Shown: positions 35,665 through 45,600, counted from the first letter of the stretch. The stretch is 64,000 nt of DNA from Pelagicoccus mobilis (GCF_016595505.1 NZ_JAENIL010000005.1:62001-126000); one strand, 5' to 3'. Notes: generated by a model from the letters alone, not told the origin. Program-made: numbers and translations.

Positions 35665-36341
35665 CGATCGCTTTCCTTCAGCACATACCCCATGCCGCGT
35701 CGGGTTTGGATAGTAGTCACATCATTCTCATCGACCGAAATTGCTTTCCTCAACAAATAGACAGCTTTCTCCACGACATTGCTCATGGGCGACGCCAACT
35801 CATCGTAGATTTTCTCCTCGATCTCTCCGCGTGTCACCACTTGTCCACTACGCAGCATCAAATATTCCAGCAATGCAAAAGATTGAGGACTCATGGTTAA
35901 CTCCTTGCCTCCACGCGTAACAATCCGAGCTGAGCGATCCATTTCCAGATCCCCCACCGAGACCGTCGACACGCACTGCTGGTAACGCCTTCGACTCAAA
36001 GCCTCCACCCGCGCGAGCAATTCATCGATCACGAACGGCTTCACCAGATAATCATCCGCTCCCATCCGTAACCCCTCCACCCGATCCTCGATCGCGTCCA
36101 AAGCCGTCAAAAACAAAACCGGCGTATCCTTCCCCGAGCCACGCAAGCGCTTCAAAGCTTCCCGGCCATCAATTCCAGGAAGCATGATGTCGAGGATAGC
36201 CACGTCGTAGTCGTTCTCCTCCGCCAACCAGAGCCCTTCCTCCCCATCGCCACTCTCGTCAACTCGATAGCCGCTTGCCCTCAAGGCTCGAACAACCGAT
36301 TTTCGAATCTGAACGGTATCTTCGACAACCAGCACCCTCAT
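35661..36341 (-). CDS. OmpR-family response regulator
   Basis: A 226-residue two-component regulator. The receiver domain (1-120) has the acidic pocket VVEDT, phosphoacceptor Asp51 (AILDIMLPG) and the conserved Lys in LVKPF. The winged-helix DNA-binding domain (about 130-224) is of the OmpR/PhoB type (LTMSPQSFALLEYLMLRSGQ, VVEKAVYLLRKAI, RRGMGYVL). Such regulators bind tandem direct repeats with an 11-base period. Exactly that pattern lies upstream of this gene, of the LTD gene and of the VTC gene. It is probably autoregulated and drives the whole cluster. Confidence 0.93.
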   Translation of the reverse strand: MRVLVVEDTVQIRKSVVRALRASGYRVDESGDGEEGLWLAEENDYDVAILDIMLPGIDGREALKRLRGSGKDTPVLFLTALDAIEDRVEGLRMGADDYLVKPFVIDELLARVEALSRRRYQQCVSTVSVGDLEMDRSARIVTRGGKELTMSPQSFALLEYLMLRSGQVVTRGEIEEKIYDELASPMSNVVEKAVYLLRKAISVDENDVTTIQTRRGMGYVLKESDR

Positions 36342-36408
36342 GTCTGTAGCCTAAAACTCATAAAACCAACCAATTACAATAAATCTAAAACGAGCACAAT
36401 ATACTTTC

Positions 36409-36426
36409 GAAGATGACCGAAAGATG
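36409..36426 (-). promoter_or_regulatory. Response-regulator box and promoter before the response-regulator gene
   Basis: On the minus strand CATCTTT-CGGT-CATCTTC has an 11-base period (complement GAAGATG at 36409-36415, AAAGATG at 36420-36426). TATTGT follows 7 bases later, overlapping TATATT. It lies 68 bases before the regulator start and matches the boxes at 32260 and 34239, so autoregulation is likely. Confidence 0.65.
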
Positions 36427-36501
36427 AATTTGGCTAAAAATCCATCACACCCGATCATAACTCGCTCGCACAAATCTCCCTTGCTGCTCATCCCCAAGCG
36501 A

Positions 36502-36660
36502 ATACAGGTAGGGATTGACCGCCGGGCAATCCGCAATAGCAGGATGCTGCAAAACAGCTCGCCGGGCCGGCGAGCCCTACCTTTCCACTCGCTTGGCAAA
36601 AGCGATAATCAGCTCTCCACTCTTAGTCCTGCCGAGCAACTTGCTAGCGAAGTTCTCTTC
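36502..36660. repeat. Long direct repeat, right copy (flank of the CotH island)
   Basis: This is the partner of 25733-25891. It holds a palindromic repeat and the 3' end of the GH gene at 36577. Just left of it, bases 36491-36511 read SPSEYR and a stop on the plus strand, the typical end of an AraC protein, without the rest of the gene. So this copy seems to keep a regulator remnant beside an intact GH, the mirror image of the left copy. Confidence 0.83.
36507..36581. repeat. Palindromic GGTAGGG...CCCTACC repeat
   Basis: GGTAGGG (36507-36513) and CCCTACC (36575-36581) bound a 75-base palindrome nearly identical to 25738-25812. Its right end contains the stop codon of the GH gene on the minus strand (36577-36579). 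Confidence 0.75.
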
Positions 36661-38997
36661 TGTGAGGCCATGACCTTCTGCGTCAAATGACACAATCAGA
36701 TCCTTCCCCTTCTTTCGCGAAGTCAAAACTTTGCAGCCTCGGCCGAAATTGACTTCCTCGGATGCTCCAAAGCGTAGCGTATTCAGATCGACATCACGCT
36801 GAGCATCGAAGCCGGGCTCCGAAATCAAACGCACATCAATGCGTTCAGTTTTGTCGTCGATTCTGGACTTATTTAGAACCTCAATCCGTTTGTGCTTCGC
36901 GAGCGGCATGATGAGATTCTTCGAGCTATGCTTGTCCCGAGCCAAGTCGTCTCGTTTTGGAACATCGATCACAGCAACAGATAGGTGCGTCGCCCTGCCG
37001 TATTCATCGGTGAGCACATGAGGCCGTTCCAACTTGTACCACCACGTACGCGTTCCGTTTTCGTATTCCGTCACACCCGGCGTGTAAGCAGTCCCTGGAT
37101 CAAACTTCCAGTTGATCCCGTCCGGGGAGCGCAGGTAGATCGCCCGGTAATCGAGGAAGGCATTGATCATCATGTGAAACTGCACCTCGTCTTTCCAGAT
37201 CACGGGATCCTCGTAATTCGACTTCCGGTAGGTTTCCGGAATAATTGGGTTATGCTGCAAGGGCTTACTCATCACTTTGTATGGCCCCAGCGGATCCGTC
37301 CCTTCGCTAATCATCATGGCCCCCGCCTTGGTCACGAAAAGAAACCGCCCGTCCTCTAGCTGCACCCCAGACAGGTTTCGATAAAAGCGGTAGGCTCGTT
37401 CCGGCAACTCATCCTCCTCCGTCCAATTCACCGTCATAGTCCCAAGGCGCTTCCATGGTCCCCCCATCGTGTCGGAAACGAACAAAGTAGCCTCCCAGTC
37501 GATCAACGAATAAAGCATGTAGCTGCCATCGTTCAAAAGAATGATATCAGGATTGTGCCCATACCCATCTGCAAAGTCGTAGGCTGTCTCTTCGACCACC
37601 TTGTACGGTCCAGTCGGCTTATCCGCCACCACGTAGGATACCGTCGAATGCGGCCATTCCCAATGCCCCTTGGTCGCATTCGCAGGCCAGCGGGTGACGA
37701 GCATATGGAACTTCCCATCCTTATCCTCCACCGGACGGCCCCCCCAATAACTCCAATTGGGATCTTCGATTCCGTTATCCGGATCTCTTGGCAATACGCC
37801 ATCCGCTCCCCAAATATCAGAGCTCAGTCTCCTGAGAATAGGCATGGGGCGTATGAGATCGCTGAACGAAGCCCCCTGCACAGTCTTCACCTTCGCCTTG
37901 ATCGGCTTGGATGCCACGCTTCGATTTCCGCTGTAGTCGTGAGCAAAGACAACGTAGGTGTTCTCGATACCCTTAGTTGGCGTGAAGTCTAAGAAGCTCG
38001 TATTTTTGAGTTCCCGTGAGACTTCTCTCATATCGCGCCCTCTCGCATCACCCCGGTGGACCGAGTAGCTCTTCACATCCGTTTCAGAATGTTTCTCCCA
38101 ACGTAGCCTCACCTCCGTATCCAAAACTTCGGCCCTAAGATTCGCTGGAGGCAGCGGAGGCACTTCATCGAACAACGTTGCAAACACCTTGTTTGATCCC
38201 CCCGACTCAAAGTCATCCACTCGAGTCACAACATACGAATACTCCAATCCGCGAATCGGATCAGTATCCAAAAATCCATTTTTCCCAGTCTCTCCAATTT
38301 TTTCGTACTGCGAACCTCCACTTCGATATACGCGAAATATACTCCTCTCACTCGCCAGATGATCGGACCAACGAAGAGAAATCCCCTCATCCCTTCTCAC
38401 TTCCGCATTGAGAACAGGCCCCTCTCTCCCCGGGACTCGCACACTGACGTTTACATAATCCAGCAAAACCTTTATCTCATTCCCAGTGTAGAACTTAGCC
38501 CGCACAAACGGCAGGCCCGCGGCAGCGTCTTCCTCCGTGAGGACATAGACCCCACTGAAATGCTCCACAACCTTGTCGGACCCCCTCAGCTCAACCCGTT
38601 CCGCCATCGGTCGCTCCACATCACCAAATACCAAATACAACGAAATAGTTCCATCGCTTATGTATTGAAGATCCGCTCCAAAGCTCCAATCCAACACGTC
38701 ACCAGCTTGAGGAATTTGATAATCAGGATTGGCATCCAAGATATCCGACTCAGCAATGCCGAGCGTATCCATTCCATAGAGAGCGCCTTGATGAATCCCC
38801 ATAATCCCCTCGCCCTCCACCACTTTCGTTCTCCAATGTGGAGACTGGGTCGCCGACCGCCAATACGCCCGCACCGCTTCAAAATCGCCATCCAACAAGG
38901 GAGCATGAGGAGCGTTGTCTCCCAACAAAGGGATTCTAGCCGAGACAAAGCTAGCGAAAAAGGAGCATAGAATCGTAAAAACTAGAAAAGCTCGCAT
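36577..38997 (-). CDS. Secreted GH43/GH117-like propeller hydrolase with fibronectin-III domains
   Basis: An 806-residue secreted protein. The ATG at 38997 directly precedes a signal peptide (MRAFLVFTILCSFFASFVSA) and has AGAGGGG upstream; an upstream ATG at 39057 is less likely. An N-terminal jelly-roll-like domain covers about 30-190. Two fibronectin-III domains follow (about 195-380: ISLRWSDHLASERSIFRVYR, VRLRWEKHSETDVKSYSVHR). A five-bladed propeller of the GH43/GH117 type occupies about 390-700 (WSYWGGRPVEDKDGKFHML, GYGHNPDIILLNDGSYMLYS, YEDPVIWKDEVQFHMM). It resembles the C-terminal part of the GH2 chimera at 10870. The linkage cut is not clear. A fragment identical to its C-terminus lies at 25808. 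Confidence 0.78.
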   Translation of the reverse strand: MRAFLVFTILCSFFASFVSARIPLLGDNAPHAPLLDGDFEAVRAYWRSATQSPHWRTKVVEGEGIMGIHQGALYGMDTLGIAESDILDANPDYQIPQAGDVLDWSFGADLQYISDGTISLYLVFGDVERPMAERVELRGSDKVVEHFSGVYVLTEEDAAAGLPFVRAKFYTGNEIKVLLDYVNVSVRVPGREGPVLNAEVRRDEGISLRWSDHLASERSIFRVYRSGGSQYEKIGETGKNGFLDTDPIRGLEYSYVVTRVDDFESGGSNKVFATLFDEVPPLPPANLRAEVLDTEVRLRWEKHSETDVKSYSVHRGDARGRDMREVSRELKNTSFLDFTPTKGIENTYVVFAHDYSGNRSVASKPIKAKVKTVQGASFSDLIRPMPILRRLSSDIWGADGVLPRDPDNGIEDPNWSYWGGRPVEDKDGKFHMLVTRWPANATKGHWEWPHSTVSYVVADKPTGPYKVVEETAYDFADGYGHNPDIILLNDGSYMLYSLIDWEATLFVSDTMGGPWKRLGTMTVNWTEEDELPERAYRFYRNLSGVQLEDGRFLFVTKAGAMMISEGTDPLGPYKVMSKPLQHNPIIPETYRKSNYEDPVIWKDEVQFHMMINAFLDYRAIYLRSPDGINWKFDPGTAYTPGVTEYENGTRTWWYKLERPHVLTDEYGRATHLSVAVIDVPKRDDLARDKHSSKNLIMPLAKHKRIEVLNKSRIDDKTERIDVRLISEPGFDAQRDVDLNTLRFGASEEVNFGRGCKVLTSRKKGKDLIVSFDAEGHGLTEENFASKLLGRTKSGELIIAFAKRVER

Positions 38998-39192
38998 ATA
39001 CGCCCCTCTTCTGACTCCTAAGAACTCAAAGCGCAGCTTCAGACGAAGGTAAAACATTGAAGCTCAGAACATCCTGAATCGAGAACCCGCTGACTCTAGA
39101 AGAATGGACTTCTTCCTACTTTGCGCTCAATGGCAAACACGCGCTTCACCACGCAGCTCCTTTCAGCACGCTTAGCGATGGGACCAAAAAAT

Positions 39193-39214
39193 GGCACCCG
39201 CCGGAGCGGGTGCC
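39193..39214 (-). terminator. Intrinsic terminator of the TonB receptor gene
   Basis: GGCACCCGC (39193-39201) pairs perfectly with GCGGGTGCC (39206-39214) around a 4-base loop. On the minus strand the stem is followed by ATTTTTTGG. It lies 36 bases after the receptor stop codon. The rest of the 39058-39249 gap shows nothing else clear. Confidence 0.8.
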
Positions 39215-39249
39215 AAATCAGATCAAACTAAACTGAATCAGATACTCTG

Positions 39250-42144
39250 CTAGAACTTGAAGGTATTGGTCAGAACAAAGGTCTGGAGAGCCCCGCGCGA
39301 GTACGTATCGATAATTGGGGTACGTGGATCGTCCGCTACCACCGAGTGACGTGTGACAAACGGGTCCTTGTCACCCAAGTTGTTCACGTTGACCTGGACC
39401 TTCCAGTCCACCTTGTCCCCGAATATCTTTCGGTTATAGGAAGCGTGTATTCCAATATTGTAGACATCGCTGCTGTAAAACGGATTCTTCGCATCCACGA
39501 TCGTTCCGAGCTCTGGATCATCGATGAACGGGAAGCCAGTCGCCGCCTTGTCCTGCCAGATCGCATTGCCGCCAAAAGCGACACCCTTGAACGTTCCGTC
39601 GAGGATCTTGTAGTTGGTCAAGAAAGTCGCCTTGTACTGGCGCTCGTTGTTCTTGTATCCACCGACTTGAGCAAGCTGCAGATCAACCTTACGCTGCATC
39701 ACATCGAAGAGTTCACCCGCAGTCATCGGGTCAGATGGGTTGGCTTCGCTTTGACGGTCAGGGACCTCTTCAGAGCTGCCCTGCCACTGACTTGAGTACT
39801 CATCGATCAACTCGAGCGTACGAGGCGCGACATTGGAGTCGAAGGTCTTGTAGTGGTCGAGACCGAACATGATGTTCCAGTTTTCATTCACGTTAGCCGT
39901 CAACTGGAACTCCCAACCTTCGGATTTGATATCCTGGGTGTCGTTCACCTGTGGCACCTCATGCCATTCCGACTTTCCGATCGTATCAAACAGATCGCCG
40001 AGGTCGCTCCAGATCGGACGCCAAGAGGTTGGAACCGTCGCGTTCGCAACAGCCATATCGAACATTGTGAATACACCACTAACCCGACCTTCAAAAAGGC
40101 CGAATCGCACACCATAGTCCTCTGTCTCCCCGGTTTTCGCTGGCATCGAAGTCAAGTCTGGCCGTTGGCCGAAGTTAGCCACGGAGAAGGAATCAGCTTG
40201 GTTGTAGAACAACGAAATGTGATCAAAGACGCCTTGGTTTTCGATAGCGTGAAAAACGATCCCCTGATTGGAGGTGGATGGCTTAAGGCCTTCGGTTTCC
40301 GGGTCGGCCGCCAATCCCACTTCACGAGAGTCCAAACGCACAGTCGGGCTATTGCGTGGTCCTGTTCCCCACTGGGTGATCTCATCTTGACGCCAGCCAA
40401 GAGTTGGGACGATGCGTCCGTTCCAGAAACGCGATTGCCAAACCAGCAGAGAGGAATCGATCTCGGTTCGGTTGTTGTTGATACCGGCACCATTGAGACG
40501 ATTTCTCCAATCGTATGTGTTTCCTGGGACGCTGTTCATAACTTCCGCCATATCGTAACCCCAAGTAGGACCCGAGAACGACTTGGTGTCAGGGTCGACG
40601 TATGTAAGGACTCGGCCAAGCAGAGGACCTTCCTCTCCGTTGCTCATCACTCCTTCTGGGAGGAGACGCAAAACGTCCCAGTAAAACTCGTCGGTATTCT
40701 GTTCGAACATCAAGACGAAGTCGTGCTTGCCCAGCCACTGGTACTGATCGCCATCGGCGAAGTCGTGAGTGAACGAACCGGAAGCACGTATACCTCGGAG
40801 GAAGCGATCCTGATCCATGGCAAATCCACCGGTGGAAAGCGTGAAGTAGTCGCCAAAATGAGGATTCGCGGTGACTCCGTCATCAAGCGTAGTGTTGGCA
40901 TCGACAAAGAGGTTACTACCGCCCAAAGGACGGAAACCGTAGAGTACAAACTCGTCGTTGTAAGCGAGCTCGAGGTTGATCTTCTCGTTTACACGGTACT
41001 GAGCGATCGCCTGGTAGTTGTATCCAGAAAAGTGCTGCGCTCCGCCTTCGCCACCAACATTGAGATCAAGCGGCAAGAAGTCGACAGGGAGAGAAGCGAT
41101 CCCGCCAGAGAGCAGACGAGTACCGGTACCACGCGCAAAGTTGCGAAGTTGAACCATACGACCCGAACCATCGTTAACGAAGGCCGTTTGGATATCGTTT
41201 CCGGTCCAGTTCGCAGTCCCTTCCGGGAACTCCACGTCCTCGTCACTCGCAGCAGCATCGACGCCGGGCTTGCCAGCGTTGATCCAGGCAGTAACACGGT
41301 CAGCCGGCACCGAAGGATTTACCGCAGCACGATCCCAAGAGAGGTGCTCCCCTCTAAACTTGACAGAAAGTTTCTCATTTGGCGTGTAGTTAAGAGCGAA
41401 ATACGCGCGCTCTTGATCTTGAAAACCTGGCTGTATCCAGTGATTGGAATTGGAATCGAGCAATGAAACGCGGGCCGCCAACTTGTCTTCGATCAGAACC
41501 TGGTTCAAGCTTAGGCTAGTACGGTAAGAACCGTTGTCGTCAATTCGTACCTGCAGCTCGTTAGAGCGCGTGAACGTCGCATCCTGAGTGGTGCGGTTCA
41601 CCAGACCCGCAGGCTCACGAGTCACACCGAACAGTACCGCATTCGGTCCGCGCGAGATCTCGAAACGTGACGCGTTGTAGGTGTCGGAAGGAATATTCGA
41701 ACGGAATTGGTTACGAACGATGTTCTCAACCTGCACCCCGCGGAACATGGTGTTGTCACCCCACCATTGCTGGCGGCTGTTGCCACGTCCAAACTGGGAT
41801 TCAGACTTCTCCGCGCCTGGAGTAAAGATCAACATGTCGTTGATATCGGTACTCGCGGTGTCCTGCCACACTTGTTCAGTAAGGATGGACATCGTAGTAG
41901 CCAAGTCCTTGACCGCCGTGTTGAGGCGAGTGCCAGACAAGGTATTTTCCGCAACATAGCCGCGGTCGTTCTCAGCAGTGACTTCGAAGGGAGAAAGCTC
42001 GAAGACTTCCTCTTCCGCGGAGTCCTGAGCGTAGCTCAATTGAGCTCCCGAGAACAGCAATGCCGAAACAAGAAGACTGCTCGCCTTCACCTTTCCGGAC
42101 ATTGAACGCTGTTCCCCACTATCTATGGTATGCATTTTGTTCAT
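39250..42144 (-). CDS. TonB-dependent outer-membrane receptor without STN domain
   Basis: A 964-residue receptor. The ATG at 42144 is chosen because it gives a normal signal peptide ending ALLFSGAQLSYAQD; reading from a GTG at 42240 adds an unlikely basic leader. The plug domain opens with EEVFELSPFEVTAENDRGY and SGTRLNTAVKDLATTMSILTEQ and includes FEISRGPNAVLFG. A 22-strand barrel follows, ending in Phe (VLTNTFKF). It should import algal oligosaccharides with TonB energy. It is strongly similar along its length to the receptor at 42666, which lies upstream on the same strand but carries an additional STN signalling domain. A TGTATACA-containing inverted repeat lies about 250 bases upstream. 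Confidence 0.9.
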   Translation of the reverse strand: MNKMHTIDSGEQRSMSGKVKASSLLVSALLFSGAQLSYAQDSAEEEVFELSPFEVTAENDRGYVAENTLSGTRLNTAVKDLATTMSILTEQVWQDTASTDINDMLIFTPGAEKSESQFGRGNSRQQWWGDNTMFRGVQVENIVRNQFRSNIPSDTYNASRFEISRGPNAVLFGVTREPAGLVNRTTQDATFTRSNELQVRIDDNGSYRTSLSLNQVLIEDKLAARVSLLDSNSNHWIQPGFQDQERAYFALNYTPNEKLSVKFRGEHLSWDRAAVNPSVPADRVTAWINAGKPGVDAAASDEDVEFPEGTANWTGNDIQTAFVNDGSGRMVQLRNFARGTGTRLLSGGIASLPVDFLPLDLNVGGEGGAQHFSGYNYQAIAQYRVNEKINLELAYNDEFVLYGFRPLGGSNLFVDANTTLDDGVTANPHFGDYFTLSTGGFAMDQDRFLRGIRASGSFTHDFADGDQYQWLGKHDFVLMFEQNTDEFYWDVLRLLPEGVMSNGEEGPLLGRVLTYVDPDTKSFSGPTWGYDMAEVMNSVPGNTYDWRNRLNGAGINNNRTEIDSSLLVWQSRFWNGRIVPTLGWRQDEITQWGTGPRNSPTVRLDSREVGLAADPETEGLKPSTSNQGIVFHAIENQGVFDHISLFYNQADSFSVANFGQRPDLTSMPAKTGETEDYGVRFGLFEGRVSGVFTMFDMAVANATVPTSWRPIWSDLGDLFDTIGKSEWHEVPQVNDTQDIKSEGWEFQLTANVNENWNIMFGLDHYKTFDSNVAPRTLELIDEYSSQWQGSSEEVPDRQSEANPSDPMTAGELFDVMQRKVDLQLAQVGGYKNNERQYKATFLTNYKILDGTFKGVAFGGNAIWQDKAATGFPFIDDPELGTIVDAKNPFYSSDVYNIGIHASYNRKIFGDKVDWKVQVNVNNLGDKDPFVTRHSVVADDPRTPIIDTYSRGALQTFVLTNTFKF

Positions 42145-42388
42145 GGGTAGTTTTGTGGTTTCTAGTTTCTTAGTTCGCTGACCTCCCCTCAAAACCAGGG
42201 GTACCCACCTCGAAACGCGCGTAGCCAGAACACTCCCCACAAGGGCCTAGGGCTCATCGTGAAGACACAATACCTCACACTTTCCCACTCGAATTAGATC
42301 GTAGTGGAGAAGCTGTTACGGATTTTAAACTGGCAAAATGGACTTACTTTCGGGGTGATGCCTTGAATCTGTCGGGGCAATCAAAGAA

Positions 42389-42417
42389 AACAAATTTGTG
42401 TGTTGTATACATTTGTT
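42389..42417. promoter_or_regulatory. Inverted repeat with TGTATACA upstream of the TonB receptor
   Basis: AACAAAT (42389-42395) and ATTTGTT (42411-42417) are perfect inverted arms around TGTATACA (42404-42411, sharing one base). It resembles the site before the AraC gene at 24744. The 521-base gap 42145-42665 otherwise holds only the palindromic repeat at 42564. Confidence 0.4.
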
Positions 42418-42563
42418 ACCCGAGAAGCCAAAAGTGACTAAGCTCTAACGTCTTTTTTTTTGAAATTTCTCCGGTTCCCAATCTGGAGCTCCGCAGCCAT
42501 GTATTCCAAAGATCTTCTAGAACGCTTTTCTTTTGAACTAGCGTACTCTTCCTAAGATCGGAA

Positions 42564-42639
42564 GGTAGGGCGGCCACGCCGTAGGCCGCCGTAGAGCCTT
42601 GATTCTGCATTGCGGCTGACTGGGCCAGTCTGCCCTACC
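42564..42639. repeat. Palindromic GGTAGGG...CCCTACC repeat
   Basis: GGTAGGG (42564-42570) and CCCTACC (42633-42639) bound a 76-base palindrome with GGCGGCC arms, 26 bases downstream of the STN-type TonB receptor stop on the minus strand. It may help end transcription between the two receptor genes. Confidence 0.7.
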
Positions 42640-42665
42640 TAGCGCCTATTCATAAGAAAAATGCT

Positions 42666-45600
42666 CTAGAACGTTAAGGTGTTCGTCAGGAAAACAACCT
42701 GTGGGTTCCCTTTGCTCATAGATTGCAAAATCGGCACCCGAGGATTCAATTCAGCCGCCGAGTGCCGAATGGCAAAGGGTTCCTCATCCCCTAGGTTCGT
42801 TATATTGAGCTGTACCTTCCAATCGCAGCGATCGGCAAAAACGCGTCGCTTGTAAGCCGCGTGCAAATTCAGATTCAAAAGTTCCTTCCCAAGGAACGGG
42901 TTCTCAATATCAGGCACCCACCCAAGCTCGGCGTCCTCGCGATAGGGAAACCCAGTGGACGGCTTGTCGCGCCAAACAACACTGCCTCCAACAGAAAAAC
43001 CGGCCAACGGACCGTCTCGAAACTCGTAGGTCGAGAGCAACGTCGCCTTGTTCCCTCTTTCGTTGTTTTTAAATCCTCCCGCCTGAGCCAGTCTCAGATT
43101 AAGCGAATTCATCATCTCTTCGTAAATCTCGCCCGCCGTCTTGGTGCCCTGGTCAGGTACGATCCGGTCGGGATCTACAATGAACTGGTCTCCATAGTCA
43201 GCAATCAATCGCCTTAAGTTCGGGGCGACATTCGAGTCATAGGTCCTGAAGTGATCGACGGCCAACATCATGCGCCATCCACGAAGCAGATTCGCCGTTA
43301 GCTGGAACTCCCATCCCTCTGAAACCAGATCCTGAGTATCGTTTACAGCCGGGATGTCATTCAACTCGTGCCTTCCAATCATTCCAAACAAATCACCCAA
43401 CAAGGTTTTGGTCACCAAGCCGGATTCCAACAGCTCGTTTTTCGACTGCATTTCAAATACCGTGAAGACACCGCTTAAACTCCCTTTCCCGAGCCCAAAG
43501 CGCATCCCGAAGTCCTCCGTCTCCCCGAGTCGCGGCGGATTATTGCGGTTCTCTGGAGTACGACCAAAATTAGAAGCGGAGAAGGAATCTGCCTGATTGT
43601 AGAAGAGCGAAAGATAATCGAAAGCCCCTTTGTCGCGTATCACCTCTACAACGACACCTTTGTTGGCTGTCTCCGGCGATATCCCGGAAACTTCAGGTCG
43701 GTAGAGATAACCTTGTTCGCGAGCAGTCGCTCTGGGAACTTCTAGAGGAGCTGTATCGTATTGATCAATACGATCCTTTCGCCAACCCATAGTTGGGATC
43801 AACCGCCCATCAAAGAGATGCCCCTGCCAAACGAAAAGGAGCGAGTCTATCTCAGTTCGATTGGCGCTATTGCCCCCCACAACTCCATTTAACCATTGAT
43901 AGTCATTTCCCGGCACCGCGTTGAGTATGTCTTGGAATCCAAGAGCTGAAACCGGTCCTGAAAATTGCTTCGCCAGCGGATCGATGTAAGTGATCACCCG
44001 GGCCGTGCGATCCTGGTCGTTCGCTTCAACGCCATCGGGTGGCGTAACGTTTATCAAGCGCAGTACATCCCAATAAAACTCGTCCGTATTCCGCTCCAAC
44101 ACAAGAGCTCCCTTGTGTCTTCCCAAGAAGGAGAAATCCTCGCTTCCTCCAAAATCATGGCTAAACGAGGCAGACAGACGATGAGCACGTAAATAGCGAT
44201 CCTGTTTCAACCGATAGTTAAACTCAGCGAGGGAGAACAAATCACCAAAATATGGGTTCGGTGTCACCCCGTCATCTAGGGTAGCATTGGCATCCACATA
44301 TACTTCGCTTTCATCGGCCGCGATAAAGTCGTAGAGCATGTATTCAGAATTTGCTGCATACTCCAAATCGAGACCAGGCTTCACACGGTATTGAGCCACG
44401 AACTGAAAATTATCACCGTCAAAAACCTGCGACCCGAAAGCTCCTGAATGGTTTAGCTCAAGCGGCAACATCCCTTCCTCCACCGAAGCGATGTCTCCAG
44501 ATAACAACAAGGTTTCATCACCCGCCGCAAAGTTACGCAAATTGACCATCCGCCCAGATCCATCGTTTACATATCCATACTCGTTCAACGCCGACAGCCC
44601 TGCCACTCCCTCCGGAAACTCGACATCATCGTCCTCAGCAGAAACATCCACTGCTGGTCTTCCCGCTCGCACCCAAGCGCTAACATGATCCTTGGCCAGC
44701 GTGGGATCCACCGCCGCCCTTTCCCATTCCATATCTTCGTACCGAACTTTCAATGACAGTCGTTCATTCACCTTGTAGTTCAAGGCCAAGTAATACCGGT
44801 CCTGATCTTGATACCCCTGCTCTATCCAGCTGTTATGACGGTCGTTTAAAACGGCCAACCTCACCCCCAGCCTATTTTCGAGCACCATTCGGTTAAAATT
44901 CGCCGAATAGCGCCACGACCCATTATCGTCCGCGCGCACCTTTAGTTCGCCACTGTTTGAAAGGCTTGCGTCCTGAGTCGTTCGATTCACTAAGCCCGCC
45001 GGAGCGCGGTTTATCCCAAACAACACTGCATTCGGCCCTCTGGAAAACTCGAACCGTTCCGCATTGTACGTGTCCGAAGGCATGTTCGAGCGAAACTGAT
45101 TCCGCATTATGTTTTCGGTGTGTATTCCGCGGAAAATCGTCGTATCTCCCCAAAAGAGCAGGTCCGCATTTCCACGATCCCGTTGCGTATCTGCTCTCTC
45201 CGACCCCGGTGTGTAGAGGATCATCTCATTCACGCTAGTCATGGCAGTATCCTCCCAAAACTGAGGAGTCAGGATGGAGAGCGTATTGCCCAAGTCCTTT
45301 ACCGCCGAGTTTAAGCGCGTGCCAGACAAGGTGTTTACCGCTTCGTAACCTCGATCCTGATCGGCGAGCACTTCAAACGGGGATAGCAAAAAGACACTGG
45401 CATCATCAGCGCTCCCCGCCTTTCCGCCTGCATTCCACAAACCGCGCTTCCCCGAGAAGGTTGAGGCCAGTCCCCGAAAAAACCGATCCATCCCCCTCTT
45501 ACGCTCCTCCGGATTGGAAACGCGCGCTTCGCCTTCATCGTCGGCGACCAAATCCTCTTCTCGCTCCACAATCGCGAAAGCGCTACCGCCACTCGCCGCG

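Noticed and set aside
25892-36501. Prophage or integrative element with integrase
   Set aside because: All genes in the interval are accounted for, and none is an integrase, transposase, relaxase or phage gene; only the flanking repeats suggest mobility.
39853-41466. A 537-codon open frame on the plus strand, antisense to the TonB receptor gene
   Set aside because: It is the antisense shadow of a well-supported receptor gene, has no recognisable domain and no plausible start context.
42145-42240. GTG-initiated extension of the TonB receptor
   Set aside because: It adds 32 basic residues before a normal signal peptide; the ATG at 42144 gives a standard export signal.
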